Positions 9,301 to 16,968 are shown, counted from the stretch's first letter. The stretch is 64,000 nucleotides of DNA from an uncultured Ruminococcus sp. (GCA_900541505.1 UQKK01000002.1:122939-186938), one strand, 5' to 3'. Notes: a model not told the origin generated them from the letters alone. Program-made: numbers and translations.

Positions 9301-9638
9301 GCGGTAAACGCGATATCGAACTCCCCTCCGTTGCAGACTATGGTAAACTTCCCGTGCTCCACGTGTCCCGGCACCAGTCCGGTACCGTCATATGTATAGT
9401 AGATATTTACAGGATTTCCGTCGAAGCCCTGCTCATCGCAGTGCACACGAAAAGAAGAGGGATATACAAGCCCTCTGATGGTTCCCTCTCCTTCATTCTG
9501 TAAAGAGAAGCTTCCTCTGTATTCCTCTCCCTCCCCCACGCGCATGATGATGCGTGTATCCGGAAATGTAATCTCCGGCTGAGGGATGTGGAAATCTCCT
9601 TTCGCAAATCGTTTGATTTTATTCTTCAAGTCCGTCAC
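6336..9638 (-). CDS. large Ig-like plus helical-repeat protein (resembles DUF5717)
   Basis: 1100 residues, no signal peptide or membrane helix, function unknown. Residues 20-115 and about 205-300 look like beta-sandwich modules with alternating hydrophobic strands (TFPDTRIIMRVGEGEEYRGSF; then FTIKKNTWGYLEIDVKTQGDFLRV). From about 320 to the end it is almost wholly helical with Tyr/Leu-rich repeats like a TPR solenoid. First gene of a three-gene operon with the Hsp70-like and TPR proteins. The start shown is a GTG; a TTG three codons later with AGG-TG eight bases upstream is an alternative. I recall this architecture as DUF5717, unverified. A scaffold or client-binding role is inference. Confidence 0.8.
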   Translation of the reverse strand: MTDLKNKIKRFAKGDFHIPQPEITFPDTRIIMRVGEGEEYRGSFSLQNEGEGTIRGLVYPSSFRVHCDEQGFDGNPVNIYYTYDGTGLVPGHVEHGKFTIVCNGGEFDIAFTAIIEKPFVMTRYGKVQSLEDFKKLSFRDPAEAEKLFRSRDFYEILKYEDKRIQALYDNMRKWELNQHALEEFLVGCKQKEKIFLTLEEESRAFISLEEARKETFTIKKNTWGYLEIDVKTQGDFLRVEHTRITTEEFIGNSYRLEYFLSTENLHRGSNFGQIILETPYESLTYEIVVEKDVKRDEEYRAADQEFAGIIKSYLNYEAGRMDINTWTKEALKRINHLREIDSKREVYLLVHAHICLLGGMQEEAKWLLESYNYNRFAIGKDVELSSYYLYLTTLLSNDSIGQRRVAEEISKSYMKHPESWKILCMLVNVDSEYKIYSEKLRAMEKQFYEEKSHSIWFYLEAFKCFREKSSSLKKLGMFEVRVLLFAVKYKLMTKELALYTANLASQLKTFDRHLYDTLVLAYDMYEESMILTAICTLLIKGNCMDSKYFKWYEKAVESELKIAQLYEYYMASVEPKNFNKPLPRSVYLYFMHGNNLDYHKCAFLYANLITYEDEGSEIYAHYRDEMEAFAWNQLDRRHIDDLLRVIYKRFLTEQSMNPERIKALYDVCHAYEIVTKVPNMKFVYVIAQDGEITQKAPYTDNGTKVFLYAKTDRLVWEGKDGRHYTDSIGYDSRRLFYELRYLDLCRKFINGLKRNREEEQAQELTLDVVKEKGMENFSEEEIFSLCSRTIRENNYESDDFLTYICFELFLRRQYDKVILTYLANYYCGATPDMKRLWREAREYEVHTHKLGERILTQMLFSEEVFQEVPVFEEYYAEGAYFRLQQAYLAYVSREYVVEERKIGKSIIDIICREYEKGEDTIDICKIAVLKYYAQKEYSSQTRKTLRKFLQELCGRQIYFPFFLSYEKEWLIELQLWDKTLIEYKGQKGSRVMLYYQLQKGEMEPADYSTEVLTPMYENLYVKKFVLFAGEKLKYYFKETIDGNSYRSNKEICERKVTKGEAGRYGRLNDILLEEDKDKKKAMMRAYAQEDAMAARMFVQY

Positions 9639-9665
9639 CTACTCATTGTTCTTCTCTTGACATCG

Positions 9666-9743
9666 TGTCTGTGTGCCAGAGATGTACACACAGACATTGA
9701 CATACTATATTAAATTATAGCATTATTCCGGCATCACTTGCAA
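9666..9743 (-). promoter_or_regulatory. promoter and leader hairpin of the Hsp70-like operon
   Basis: TTGCAA (9743-9738), an 18-bp spacer and TATAAT (9719-9714) drive the operon. About 10 bases after the expected start the leader has a perfect 10-bp inverted repeat TGTCTGTGTG (9666-9675) and CACACAGACA (9687-9696) with an 11-base loop, which could be an operator or an RNA stem. Confidence 0.6.
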
Positions 9744-9836
9744 TGGCAGAATAGAAGAATTTCTTCCCGGATTGTATACACGTATACCGTCGTGCCATCT
9801 CATTGGTTTCCGTATAATGAGACAGCGCACCGGTTT

Positions 9837-10181
9837 CTACAGCTTCAATATCAGCGCCACAAACACCAAATCTTCTTTTCCGTTGTTCTTGATTCCGTGT
9901 CCGTCCCCGTTGTCACAGAAAAAGACATCTCCCGGCTGCGCGGGGATAGCTTTGCCGTTGTCGTCATACATCCCGGTGCCCGCCAGAATATAGTAAGTTT
10001 CTGTCTCCCCGTGGTGTTCATGGTGCCCCAGTTCACACCCCGGCTTTAATGTCACCTGGGAAAACATCTTACAGTGCTCTCCCAACTGCGCGGGCGCAAG
10101 CAGCGCCTCTTTCATAATGAAGCCCGCTCCTCCGTTCACCCTCTCTACTGTCTCAATGGTTCTCTCTCCTGCTCTTGTCAT
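9837..10181 (-). CDS. small cupin-domain protein
   Basis: 114 residues forming one cupin barrel. Motif 1 is GCELGHHEHHGETETYYILAGTG, with metal-binding His-x-His and Glu; motif 2 is PGDVFFCDNGDGHGIKN with the last metal histidine. Such proteins may be isomerases, dioxygenases or small-molecule sensors; nothing here decides which. It is downstream of the acetyltransferase gene (48-bp gap) and could be the last gene of the CcdA-TlpA operon. Confidence 0.85.
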   Translation of the reverse strand: MTRAGERTIETVERVNGGAGFIMKEALLAPAQLGEHCKMFSQVTLKPGCELGHHEHHGETETYYILAGTGMYDDNGKAIPAQPGDVFFCDNGDGHGIKNNGKEDLVFVALILKL

Positions 10182-10229
10182 CTTTTTTTCCTCCTTTATA
10201 TTTTTCTTCTCCTCATCAAAAGATGCGGT

Positions 10230-10733
10230 TTATTTTTCACTGCTATTCACAGCCGCCTCACTTACATGCGCACTCGCCGCCTCTTCCTTCACAGACTCGT
10301 CTTTTATCATCTGTACATAGTCAAGCACCTCATAGCCCAGACGCTTATAGAGAGACACGGCTTTTGTATTTTCTGCCTCCACCTCCAGGCGGAGTCTTAC
10401 GACATCTTTTTCCTTGTTTTCCTCCACATAGCGCAGAAATTCACTCCCCAGCCCGCGAGAGCGGAACTTATCCACAATATAGAGTTCTTCCAGCCAATAG
10501 ACAAACCCTCCTGCCTCCTGGGAATAGCTCTTTGATACCAGAGCGTACCCCGCTGTCTGACCATCCGCCTCCAGAATATAGCCCTTAGAGTAAGCGCCGC
10601 TTCGCATACACTCCTCAAAGGTGCGCACAAAATGCGCATCCGGTATGGGATGCAGAACCGCCGGAGAGTGGTAAAAGTCGTGTGCCATTTTAATATAGAC
10701 CTCCCGGTCTCTTTCTTCCAGCGCGCGAATCAT
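10230..10733 (-). CDS. GNAT-family N-acetyltransferase
   Basis: 167 residues. The acetyl-CoA binding motif is visible as KFRSRGLGSEFLRYVEENKEKDVVRLRLEVEAENTKAVSLYKRLGYE, the standard motif A/B order. The substrate is unknown. The start ATG overlaps the stop of the CcdA-TlpA fusion gene by four bases, so the two are translationally coupled. The Ser/Ala-rich C-terminal tail after MIKDES adds about 20 residues beyond the fold. No membrane segment. Confidence 0.9.
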   Translation of the reverse strand: MIRALEERDREVYIKMAHDFYHSPAVLHPIPDAHFVRTFEECMRSGAYSKGYILEADGQTAGYALVSKSYSQEAGGFVYWLEELYIVDKFRSRGLGSEFLRYVEENKEKDVVRLRLEVEAENTKAVSLYKRLGYEVLDYVQMIKDESVKEEAASAHVSEAAVNSSEK

Positions 10734-12064
10734 TCTTCTTCCTCCTTTGCCTCCATCGTCTGCGCGATGATATTTCGCATCATATCCTCTGACAACTGTC
10801 CCTGGACATATCCATAGATATCCCCGTTTTTGTCAATCATAAAGGTGGTAGGATAGGCTGTGATGCCATAGGTCTGAAACACCTCAGCGCCTTTGTCCAT
10901 CAATACAGGGTAAGTGTATCCCTGCTCCTCTAAGAAGGTTTTTATTCCCTCCTCATCCTTTTCATTGCCGTATCCCGGCGCGGCAATCCCCAGGATTACC
11001 ACCTCTGTGCTGCCGCTTTCATACTCCTCATACAGCTTCTGGATATCCGGCATCTCTGCCCTGCAGGGCGGGCACCAGGTCGCCCAGAAGTTTAAAAATA
11101 CAACCTTCCCCTCATAATCAGAAAGGCTGTGGCTCTGCCCGTACTGGTCTGTGAGGGTAAAATCATGCTGCTTTTTCTCAGTGCTGCCCTTCTCCTGCCC
11201 CTGGCTGTCCGCACCGTCTGACGGTGCTCCCTCAGACGCTTTGGAACCTCCGCTGTCAGCAGCACTGTCCTGTGTCTCTTTTGCGGCGCTGCCGTCCTCT
11301 TCTGTTCCCGGCTTTTCTTCTGTCTTCTCTGCCGTCTGTGCCGTCGTCCCGGAGAGATATCCGGTCAGCATGTTCATCTTCCCGGTAAAGAGCATAAGTC
11401 CCATGAGCAGCATCAGCACGCCCCCTGCCTTTACCGTATAGCGGACCACATTGCCGTGTTTTTTGAAAAACGAAAGGACCCTCTCTGTAAAGATTCCCAC
11501 TGCCAGAAATGGCAGCACAAAACCCAACGTATACACTCCGATGAGCAGAAATCCCATCCCTTTAGTGCGCGCGCTTCCAGCCATCAGAAGGACACTGGCA
11601 AGGACTGGTCCCACACAGGGCGTCCAGGCAAAGCTGAATGTAAAGCCAAAAATCAGCGCGGTCACCGGGGACATGCCAAGCTTGTCCAGACGTAAGGGGA
11701 TGCGGTGTTCATTTCCCAGCACCTTAGACTTTCCAAACACCCCTAACTGATAGAGTCCAAAAAGAATAATGATGATTCCTCCCGCCCTGGCAAAGAGCAT
11801 CTGGTGCTCATGGAAAAAGCTCCCTGCCGCGGATACGCCGGCGCCCATCAAGAAGAACGCCGCGCTGATTCCCAGCACGAAGCACATCGTGTTTGTCAAT
11901 AATCTCCCCCTGTGTCCGAAAAATCCCGTCCCCTCTTTCATCCCGCCGGATAAATATCCCAGATAGAGGGGAACCAGCGGAAGTACGCAGGGTGAGAAAA
12001 AGCTCAACAATCCCTGTATAAATACGGTAAATGCGGGGACACCCGCTTCCAGTTCAAACCCCAT
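10730..12064 (-). CDS. CcdA-type thiol-disulfide transporter fused to a TlpA-like thioredoxin
   Basis: 444 residues. Residues 1-235 are a six-helix CcdA/DsbD-beta membrane domain with its two transport cysteines in FFSPCVLPLVPLY and WTPCVGPVL. A charged Ser/Glu/Gly-rich linker of about 65 residues leads to an extracellular TlpA/ResA thioredoxin with WATWCPPCRAEMP and the cis-proline in ITAYPTTF. Electrons should pass from cytoplasmic thioredoxin across the membrane to the attached domain, reducing exported proteins. I chose the ATG at 12064 because AAAGGAGG precedes it; the upstream ATG at 12094 lies in the -10 element. First gene of an operon with the acetyltransferase and possibly the cupin. 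Confidence 0.92.
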   Translation of the reverse strand: MGFELEAGVPAFTVFIQGLLSFFSPCVLPLVPLYLGYLSGGMKEGTGFFGHRGRLLTNTMCFVLGISAAFFLMGAGVSAAGSFFHEHQMLFARAGGIIIILFGLYQLGVFGKSKVLGNEHRIPLRLDKLGMSPVTALIFGFTFSFAWTPCVGPVLASVLLMAGSARTKGMGFLLIGVYTLGFVLPFLAVGIFTERVLSFFKKHGNVVRYTVKAGGVLMLLMGLMLFTGKMNMLTGYLSGTTAQTAEKTEEKPGTEEDGSAAKETQDSAADSGGSKASEGAPSDGADSQGQEKGSTEKKQHDFTLTDQYGQSHSLSDYEGKVVFLNFWATWCPPCRAEMPDIQKLYEEYESGSTEVVILGIAAPGYGNEKDEEGIKTFLEEQGYTYPVLMDKGAEVFQTYGITAYPTTFMIDKNGDIYGYVQGQLSEDMMRNIIAQTMEAKEEEE

Positions 12065-12092
12065 GCTGCCTCCTTTTTTTGAAAGTGTCCCC

Positions 12093-12121
12093 ATTATATC
12101 ATGATTTTTTCTGTCCGTGAA
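12093..12121 (-). promoter_or_regulatory. promoter of the CcdA-TlpA gene
   Basis: TATAAT (12098-12093) with a weaker -35 TTCACG (12121-12116) at 17-bp spacing. It places the RNA start just upstream of the GGAGG of the chosen ATG. Confidence 0.5.
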
Positions 12122-12139
12122 GCCCCCTTCTTTTTCACC

Positions 12140-12197
12140 CGCCGCGCCCCTTTTTCACTCTTTTGCGGCGCGATGTCTGCTTTTGCGAGGCGCGGCG
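12140..12197. other. GC-rich competing inverted repeats after the ABC permease gene
   Basis: CGCCGCGCC (12140-12148) can pair over 9 bp with GGCGCGGCG (12189-12197), or its first six bases can pair with GCGGCG (12165-12170). The plus-strand side continues into a run of seven T. No plus-strand gene ends here; on the minus strand the hairpin lies about 25 bp after the permease stop without a U-run. It may block read-through, but the direction is unclear. Confidence 0.4.
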
Positions 12198-12220
12198 AAA
12201 TTGTTTTTTTAGGTTACCTG

Positions 12221-14224
12221 CTATTTTACAATCTTATAGTACTCTCTGGATGTAACCCCGAAGACGATGATATAGAAGATAACAAATACCATCACCACCG
12301 CTCCCGTGCAGAGGGCAAAGAGCGGAATATTTGTCATATACATAATCTCCAGAAGCTTAGCCATCACCTTGAACGCCACCGCCAGATGGATGACTGCCGC
12401 TATGAGGGGCAAAAAGAACACCAGCAGCACCTGGCTCTTGATACAGCGTCTCACCGAGCGTTTATCCATGCCCACCTTCTGCATAATCTGGTAGCGCTCC
12501 CTGTCGCTGTAGCCCTCGGATATCTGTTTATAGTAGATGACAAGCACGGTCGCCATCAGAAACAGCGCGCCCACGAAAATTCCCAGGAAGAGGAAGCCGC
12601 CGTCGGATTTGTAGAAATTATCCCGTCTCTCCGAACGGATTTCCGTGTATGCCTGTTCCCCATAATGTTCTGTGATTCTCGCAGAGATGCGCTCCATCGC
12701 CGCTTCCCTGTCCGCCTCCTTACCGGAGAGGTCAAAACGGACATTGTACTCCGGCTCATTTCCTCCTTCGTATCCATATCGCTGCATGAACTCGGTCACC
12801 TGCTGCATATCCGGCAGGATGACATAGATATTTCGGATGACATTGGACATATTGGTGCGCTCCAGTTTCATCTTATCCAGGATTTCTTTGACCTTGTACG
12901 TGTGCTCTCCCATTTTCAGCGTGTCTTCTGTATACGCTCTGTCACTGGGACTGTAGATGAGCACCTCATCTTCCTCAAGCGAGGCATCCTCTCCCTGCAG
13001 CTGATTGTAATCCTCCAGAGGAATCATGATGAGCTGGCAATACCTCTCCTCCAGACTGGAGTAGCTCTGCGCGTTGCTGCTTAAGTCCACCTCAATCTCA
13101 TCGGAGCCGTCAAAGAGAGCGGCAAGGCTTCCCGAGTAATAGTTCTCCTTATTTTCCACCTCAATTCCCGCAGCTTTTGTCTCTTCCGCAATGATTGTAT
13201 CCAGCGTATCCGCCGTGGTCTCATCGGGCATATAGATATTGGTCTTAAACTCCGTGGGATACCTCACGGCTATGGCGTCCTCGATGCCTGCGTACAGGGA
13301 AATACTGATGGAGACAAGGACCAGCACGATGGTGCTCATGATACAGATATTGGCAAGCCCCACCGCGTTCTGCTTCATCCGGTAAATCATGCCGGAGACA
13401 GAGATAAAATGACGGGTCTGATAGTAAAAACCTTTCCGCTTCTTCAGCATCTTGAAAAAAGCGATGCTCCCCGCTATGAACAGACAGTAAGTACCGATGA
13501 CAACGAGGATGACTGCAAAGAAAAACTTAGGAATAGCAGTCAGCGGCGCTTCCACCGTCAGAGCGATGCCATAGCCTCCCGCCATACAGGCAATGCCGAT
13601 GAGGACAAGCAGCCATTTGGTCTTCGGCTCCTTCTCCCCCGCGCTCCCGCCTTTTAACAATTCCACCGCGTTGACCCTGCTGACCTGGAACAGATTCATA
13701 AGGAGGGTCGCCGCGAAAATCAAAAGGAACAGGACTGCCCCCTGTGCCAGTGCGTAGAGCTCGATAGAATAGGAAAGAGGAACCGGGAAGTGAACCATCT
13801 TCAAAAGCACTAAGAACATCAGCTTTCCGAAGAGGATTCCCAGCCCCAGCCCGAAAACAAGACTTACCGCCGCTGTGATGAGAGTCTCGCAGACTTCCAT
13901 TTTCGCCAGATTCCTCTTATCCATACCCAGCACCTGGTAGACGCCGAACTCCTTCTTCCTCTGCTTCACCAGGAAACTGTTGGTGTAGAACAAAAAGATT
14001 GCCGCGAACATCCCCGTGACGCTGACTGCCCAGCTTAATATCATCTTCAGGCTTTCCCCGCCGGGCATCTCATCCAATCCGCTGTTTCTGGCTATGGAGC
14101 TCAGGCAGTAGAACATCATAATGGTAATGATGCAGGTCAGCAGATAGGGAATATAAGTCTTGTGGTTTTTCTTCAGATTCGTAAATGCCAGCTTAAAATA
14201 GAATGTGCTACTCACGGGACTCAC
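12221..14224 (-). CDS. Bce-type ABC transporter permease (FtsX-like, large)
   Basis: 667 residues, the size and layout of BceB/VraG permeases that protect against cell-wall-targeting peptides. About ten hydrophobic segments: one near residues 20-40, three between 55 and 190, further helices to about 310, then a large extracellular domain (about 310-525) and three final helices. The extracellular domain holds acidic stretches (EDASLEEDEVLIYSP). It overlaps the ATPase gene by 17 bp. The partner kinase and regulator lie just upstream, so the module should sense peptide through the transporter itself. The protected drug cannot be read from sequence. Confidence 0.9.
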   Translation of the reverse strand: MSPVSSTFYFKLAFTNLKKNHKTYIPYLLTCIITIMMFYCLSSIARNSGLDEMPGGESLKMILSWAVSVTGMFAAIFLFYTNSFLVKQRKKEFGVYQVLGMDKRNLAKMEVCETLITAAVSLVFGLGLGILFGKLMFLVLLKMVHFPVPLSYSIELYALAQGAVLFLLIFAATLLMNLFQVSRVNAVELLKGGSAGEKEPKTKWLLVLIGIACMAGGYGIALTVEAPLTAIPKFFFAVILVVIGTYCLFIAGSIAFFKMLKKRKGFYYQTRHFISVSGMIYRMKQNAVGLANICIMSTIVLVLVSISISLYAGIEDAIAVRYPTEFKTNIYMPDETTADTLDTIIAEETKAAGIEVENKENYYSGSLAALFDGSDEIEVDLSSNAQSYSSLEERYCQLIMIPLEDYNQLQGEDASLEEDEVLIYSPSDRAYTEDTLKMGEHTYKVKEILDKMKLERTNMSNVIRNIYVILPDMQQVTEFMQRYGYEGGNEPEYNVRFDLSGKEADREAAMERISARITEHYGEQAYTEIRSERRDNFYKSDGGFLFLGIFVGALFLMATVLVIYYKQISEGYSDRERYQIMQKVGMDKRSVRRCIKSQVLLVFFLPLIAAVIHLAVAFKVMAKLLEIMYMTNIPLFALCTGAVVMVFVIFYIIVFGVTSREYYKIVK

Positions 14225-14975
14225 CCCCTGTGGAGAGTACCGTCAGCGCTGCGGTAATCTTCTGATACATCTCTTCATTGGTCTGATTTCCCCTGTAAAT
14301 CTGATGGAAGACCTGCCCGTCCTTGATAAACAGCACCCTCTTGGCATTGCTTGCCGCCTTCACGCTGTGGGTCACCATGAGGATAGTCTGTCCGTTTTGA
14401 TTAATCTGTGTAAAAAGATTTAACAGTTCATCCGAAGATTTGGAATCCAGCGCCCCGGTAGGCTCATCCGCCAGAATAATCTGCGGTTTCGTGATAAGCG
14501 CCCTGGCGACCGCTGCCCTCTGTTTCTGCCCGCCGGATACTTCATAAGGGTACTTTTTCAAGAGGTCCATGAGCCCGAGCTGTTTGGCAATGGGGAGCAT
14601 CCTCTTATGCATCTCCTCATATTTCCTTCCCGACAGCACCAGGGGCAGATAGATATTGTCCTCCAGCGAAAAGGTATCCAGAAGGTTAAATTCCTGGAAG
14701 ACAAAGCCTAGATTCTGTCTGCGAAATGCCGCCATCTCCTTGTCCTTCACCTGGCTTAAGTCCCTGCCTTTTAAGTAGACCTTGCCGCTGGTCGGTTTAT
14801 CCAGCGCCGCCAGGATATTTAAAAGCGTTGTCTTGCCGGAGCCGCTCTCTCCCATGATTGCCACATATTCCTGGGGCTCCACGGAAAAGCTGACATCCAC
14901 AAGCGCCTGCACCTGGCTGCCTCCAAATCGTGTTGTATAAATCTTCTTTACATTTTTTACATCTAATAAAGCCAT
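14208..14975 (-). CDS. Bce-type ABC transporter ATP-binding protein
   Basis: 255 residues of the MacB/LolD/BceA family. Walker A GESGSGKTT, signature VSGGQKQR, Walker B IILADEPTGALDSK and the switch histidine in VTHSVKAA are all present. I chose the ATG at 14975 (MALLDVKNVKKIY) because GGGAG stands before it. It pairs with the permease encoded by the overlapping next gene. A promoter with a regulator-type repeat lies directly upstream, so the ABC pair can be induced separately from the regulator genes. Confidence 0.93.
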   Translation of the reverse strand: MALLDVKNVKKIYTTRFGGSQVQALVDVSFSVEPQEYVAIMGESGSGKTTLLNILAALDKPTSGKVYLKGRDLSQVKDKEMAAFRRQNLGFVFQEFNLLDTFSLEDNIYLPLVLSGRKYEEMHKRMLPIAKQLGLMDLLKKYPYEVSGGQKQRAAVARALITKPQIILADEPTGALDSKSSDELLNLFTQINQNGQTILMVTHSVKAASNAKRVLFIKDGQVFHQIYRGNQTNEEMYQKITAALTVLSTGGESRE

Positions 14976-15007
14976 GTTTCTCCCGCCTTTCTTCATTTCT
15001 CCCCTTT

Positions 15008-15073
15008 ATTATAGAAAAGCGGGCACATTCCCTGCCATAGCCTTCCCTTACAATTCTCCCTGCAATCCTTACA
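15008..15073 (-). promoter_or_regulatory. ABC-pair promoter with 21-bp-spaced direct repeats
   Basis: On the minus strand TGTAAGG occurs twice (15073-15067 and 15052-15046), exactly 21 bp or two helical turns apart, upstream of TATAAT (15013-15008). No good -35 is present, as expected for an activator-dependent promoter. Likely the site of the neighbouring OmpR-type regulator; that link is inference. Confidence 0.55.
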
Positions 15074-15102
15074 TTTTTGTCATGTTTGGTTTGTCATACT
15101 TC

Positions 15103-16122
15103 TTATTCGAAATGGATTTCCCTGCGGGAGAGGTCGATGTACACCTTCGTCCCCTCTCCGGGCGTGGATGCAATGGATATGGTATGTCCCAGTTTTTCAC
15201 AGATAGATTTGCACAAATACAGCCCGATACCTGTGGATTTCTTGTCCTGTCTTCCGTTGTATCCTGTAAATCCTTTCTCAAACACTCTCGGCAAATCCTC
15301 CGCGCTGATTCCCATTCCCGTATCTTCTATCACCAGCGTATGTTCCGCGCCTTCCTCCATATAGATGGAAATCGCCCCTGACTTCGTATATTTCAGGGCG
15401 TTCGATAAAATCTGCTCCAGGACGAACACCATCCATTTCTCGTCTGTGAGCGCCATGGCATCGCCGGGTGTGTAGTTGAGTTTAATCTTTTTTAATATGA
15501 ACATCTGGGAATATTTGCGCACCGCCTGCCGGATGAGGGTGTCCATCTTATACCAGCACAGCATCATATCGGAGGACATATCCTCCATGCGCAGGTATGT
15601 GAGCACCATGTCCACATACTGTTCCGTCTTAAACAGCTCCAGCTTCAGTTCTTTCTCTGCCGCCGCGCGCTCCTCCCTGCCTGCGTCCTGCATGGACTGC
15701 AAAATCAAGTTCATGGCAGCCAGAGGCGTTTTAATCTGGTGCGCCCACAGACTGTAGTAATCCTGCATCTCCTGGCGGCTTATGCGCATTCCGGACTCCA
15801 GAGATACTTTCTCCTCGTACAGCCTTAAGAGCACATCCTGGTAGCACTGCTCTGTCGCCTCCGCCGCTTTTGGCAGCTCCCCCATCTCTTCCGGCAGTGC
15901 CCTGACTGCCCGGGAGACCATATCAAAGTGTCTGCTGTAGCGGATGTATCCAAGCACCCCCGCCACCAGGAAGGCGAAGCTTAAGAGTAACACCAGGTAG
16001 GACAGGGCATCCGTCCTCACGCCGTACAGATATAAGACCAGATAGACAATCCCCGCAAACACAGGATAAAACACCATATTCCCTATGTTTTTCTTCAGAT
16101 AAGACAGCCATACTTTCCTCAT
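15103..16122 (-). CDS. Bce-type intramembrane-sensing histidine kinase
   Basis: 339 residues. Two close membrane helices (about 15-33 and 40-60) with almost no extracellular loop, the mark of kinases that sense through a partner transporter. The phospho-acceptor His128 is in SLWAHQIKTPLAAM. The N-box (NALKYTKSG), G1 (EDTGMGIS) and G2 (STGIGLYLCK) are intact. Its ATG overlaps the regulator stop by four bases. It should phosphorylate the regulator and so switch on the ABC pair downstream. Confidence 0.93.
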   Translation of the reverse strand: MRKVWLSYLKKNIGNMVFYPVFAGIVYLVLYLYGVRTDALSYLVLLLSFAFLVAGVLGYIRYSRHFDMVSRAVRALPEEMGELPKAAEATEQCYQDVLLRLYEEKVSLESGMRISRQEMQDYYSLWAHQIKTPLAAMNLILQSMQDAGREERAAAEKELKLELFKTEQYVDMVLTYLRMEDMSSDMMLCWYKMDTLIRQAVRKYSQMFILKKIKLNYTPGDAMALTDEKWMVFVLEQILSNALKYTKSGAISIYMEEGAEHTLVIEDTGMGISAEDLPRVFEKGFTGYNGRQDKKSTGIGLYLCKSICEKLGHTISIASTPGEGTKVYIDLSRREIHFE

Positions 16123-16790
16123 TCTATCAGATACCCAATCCCTTTCTTTGTCCGAATCAAATCCGCAAGCCCGATATCCTCCAGCTTGCGGCGAAGCCTG
16201 GTGACGTTCACCGTCAATGTGTTGTCATCGATGAACTCATCGCTCTCCCAGAGCCTTAACATCAGTTCATCCCGCTTGACAATCTTTCCCGCGTTCTCCA
16301 TCAGGACCTTTAAAATCTTAAAGTCATTCTTTGTCAGTTCTATCTTTTTATCCCCGTAGGTCACCGTGGCATCTCCCAGATTTAAAAACAGACCGTTGCG
16401 CTCCAATATATCCACCTTTCCCTGGAAGGAATACGCCCTGCGCAGAAGCGCCTGTATCTTGGCAGTCAGCACATTTAAATCAAAGGGCTTCTCCACAAAA
16501 TCATCCCCGCCCATGTTCATCGCCATGACAATGTTCATATTGTCTCCCGCGGAGGATAAAAAGAGAATCGGCACCTTGGACACCTTGCGTATCTGTGTAC
16601 ACCAGTGGTATCCGTTGTAAAACGGCAGCAAAATATCCATCACCACCAAATCCGGAGCACACGCGGCAAACTCTTCCATAATATTCCGGAAATCCTGCGC
16701 CGCGCAGACAGAATAATCCCATTTTTCCAGATGGCTGCTCACATTTTTCGCGATGGTCATATCGTCTTCCACAATAAAAATTTTATACAT
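16119..16790 (-). CDS. OmpR-family response regulator of the Bce-like module
   Basis: 223 residues. Receiver domain residues 1-120 with the acidic pair in FIVEDD, phospho-acceptor Asp52 (VVMDILLPFYNG) and Lys101 in VEKPF. The C-terminal winged helix carries LTKNDFKILKVLMENAGKIVKRDEL and VNVTRLRRKLEDIG. I used the ATG at 16790, six bases after GGGAGG; a longer in-frame start at 16892 adds 34 residues unlike any receiver domain. First gene of the minus-strand regulator, kinase, ABC set. Confidence 0.94.
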   Translation of the reverse strand: MYKIFIVEDDMTIAKNVSSHLEKWDYSVCAAQDFRNIMEEFAACAPDLVVMDILLPFYNGYHWCTQIRKVSKVPILFLSSAGDNMNIVMAMNMGGDDFVEKPFDLNVLTAKIQALLRRAYSFQGKVDILERNGLFLNLGDATVTYGDKKIELTKNDFKILKVLMENAGKIVKRDELMLRLWESDEFIDDNTLTVNVTRLRRKLEDIGLADLIRTKKGIGYLIE

Positions 16791-16880
16791 ACACGCCTCC
16801 CACTTTGCGCCCACCCGAAGGGCTCTTTGTTTTACAGGAAATTCGCAGGAATAATCCTGTAAAGCAAGAATCTGTTCTAC

Positions 16881-16910
16881 ATTATACCCCATCCTGACCG
16901 GAGCTGTCAG
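16881..16910 (-). promoter_or_regulatory. promoter of the response regulator gene with inverted repeat
   Basis: CTGACA (16910-16905), an 18-bp spacer and TATAAT (16886-16881). The -35 and spacer contain the inverted repeat CTGAC (16894-16898) and GTCAG (16906-16910), a possible autoregulatory site. Confidence 0.55.
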
Positions 16911-16939
16911 CGCTGTTTTTAAAATTTTTCAAATATGTA

Positions 16940-16968
16940 TTGACATTATATATTATATTAAATATAAT
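16940..16968 (+). promoter_or_regulatory. padR operon promoter, full consensus
   Basis: TTGACA (16940-16945), a 17-bp spacer and TATAAT (16963-16968): all twelve consensus bases match at the ideal spacing, inside a strongly AT-rich stretch. Such a strong promoter suggests the operon is normally held off by its own PadR repressor. Confidence 0.85.

Noticed and set aside
10263..10277. similarity of ATGCGCACTCG-CGC here to 19446-19460
   Set aside because: About 15 bases with a mismatch, one copy coding and the other not; no flanking similarity, so chance is more likely than a repeat.
12101..13084. 327-codon open frame on the plus strand opposite the ABC permease
   Set aside because: It lies wholly antisense to a well-supported membrane protein, has a His/Arg-rich composition typical of shadow frames, and has no ribosome site or family motif.
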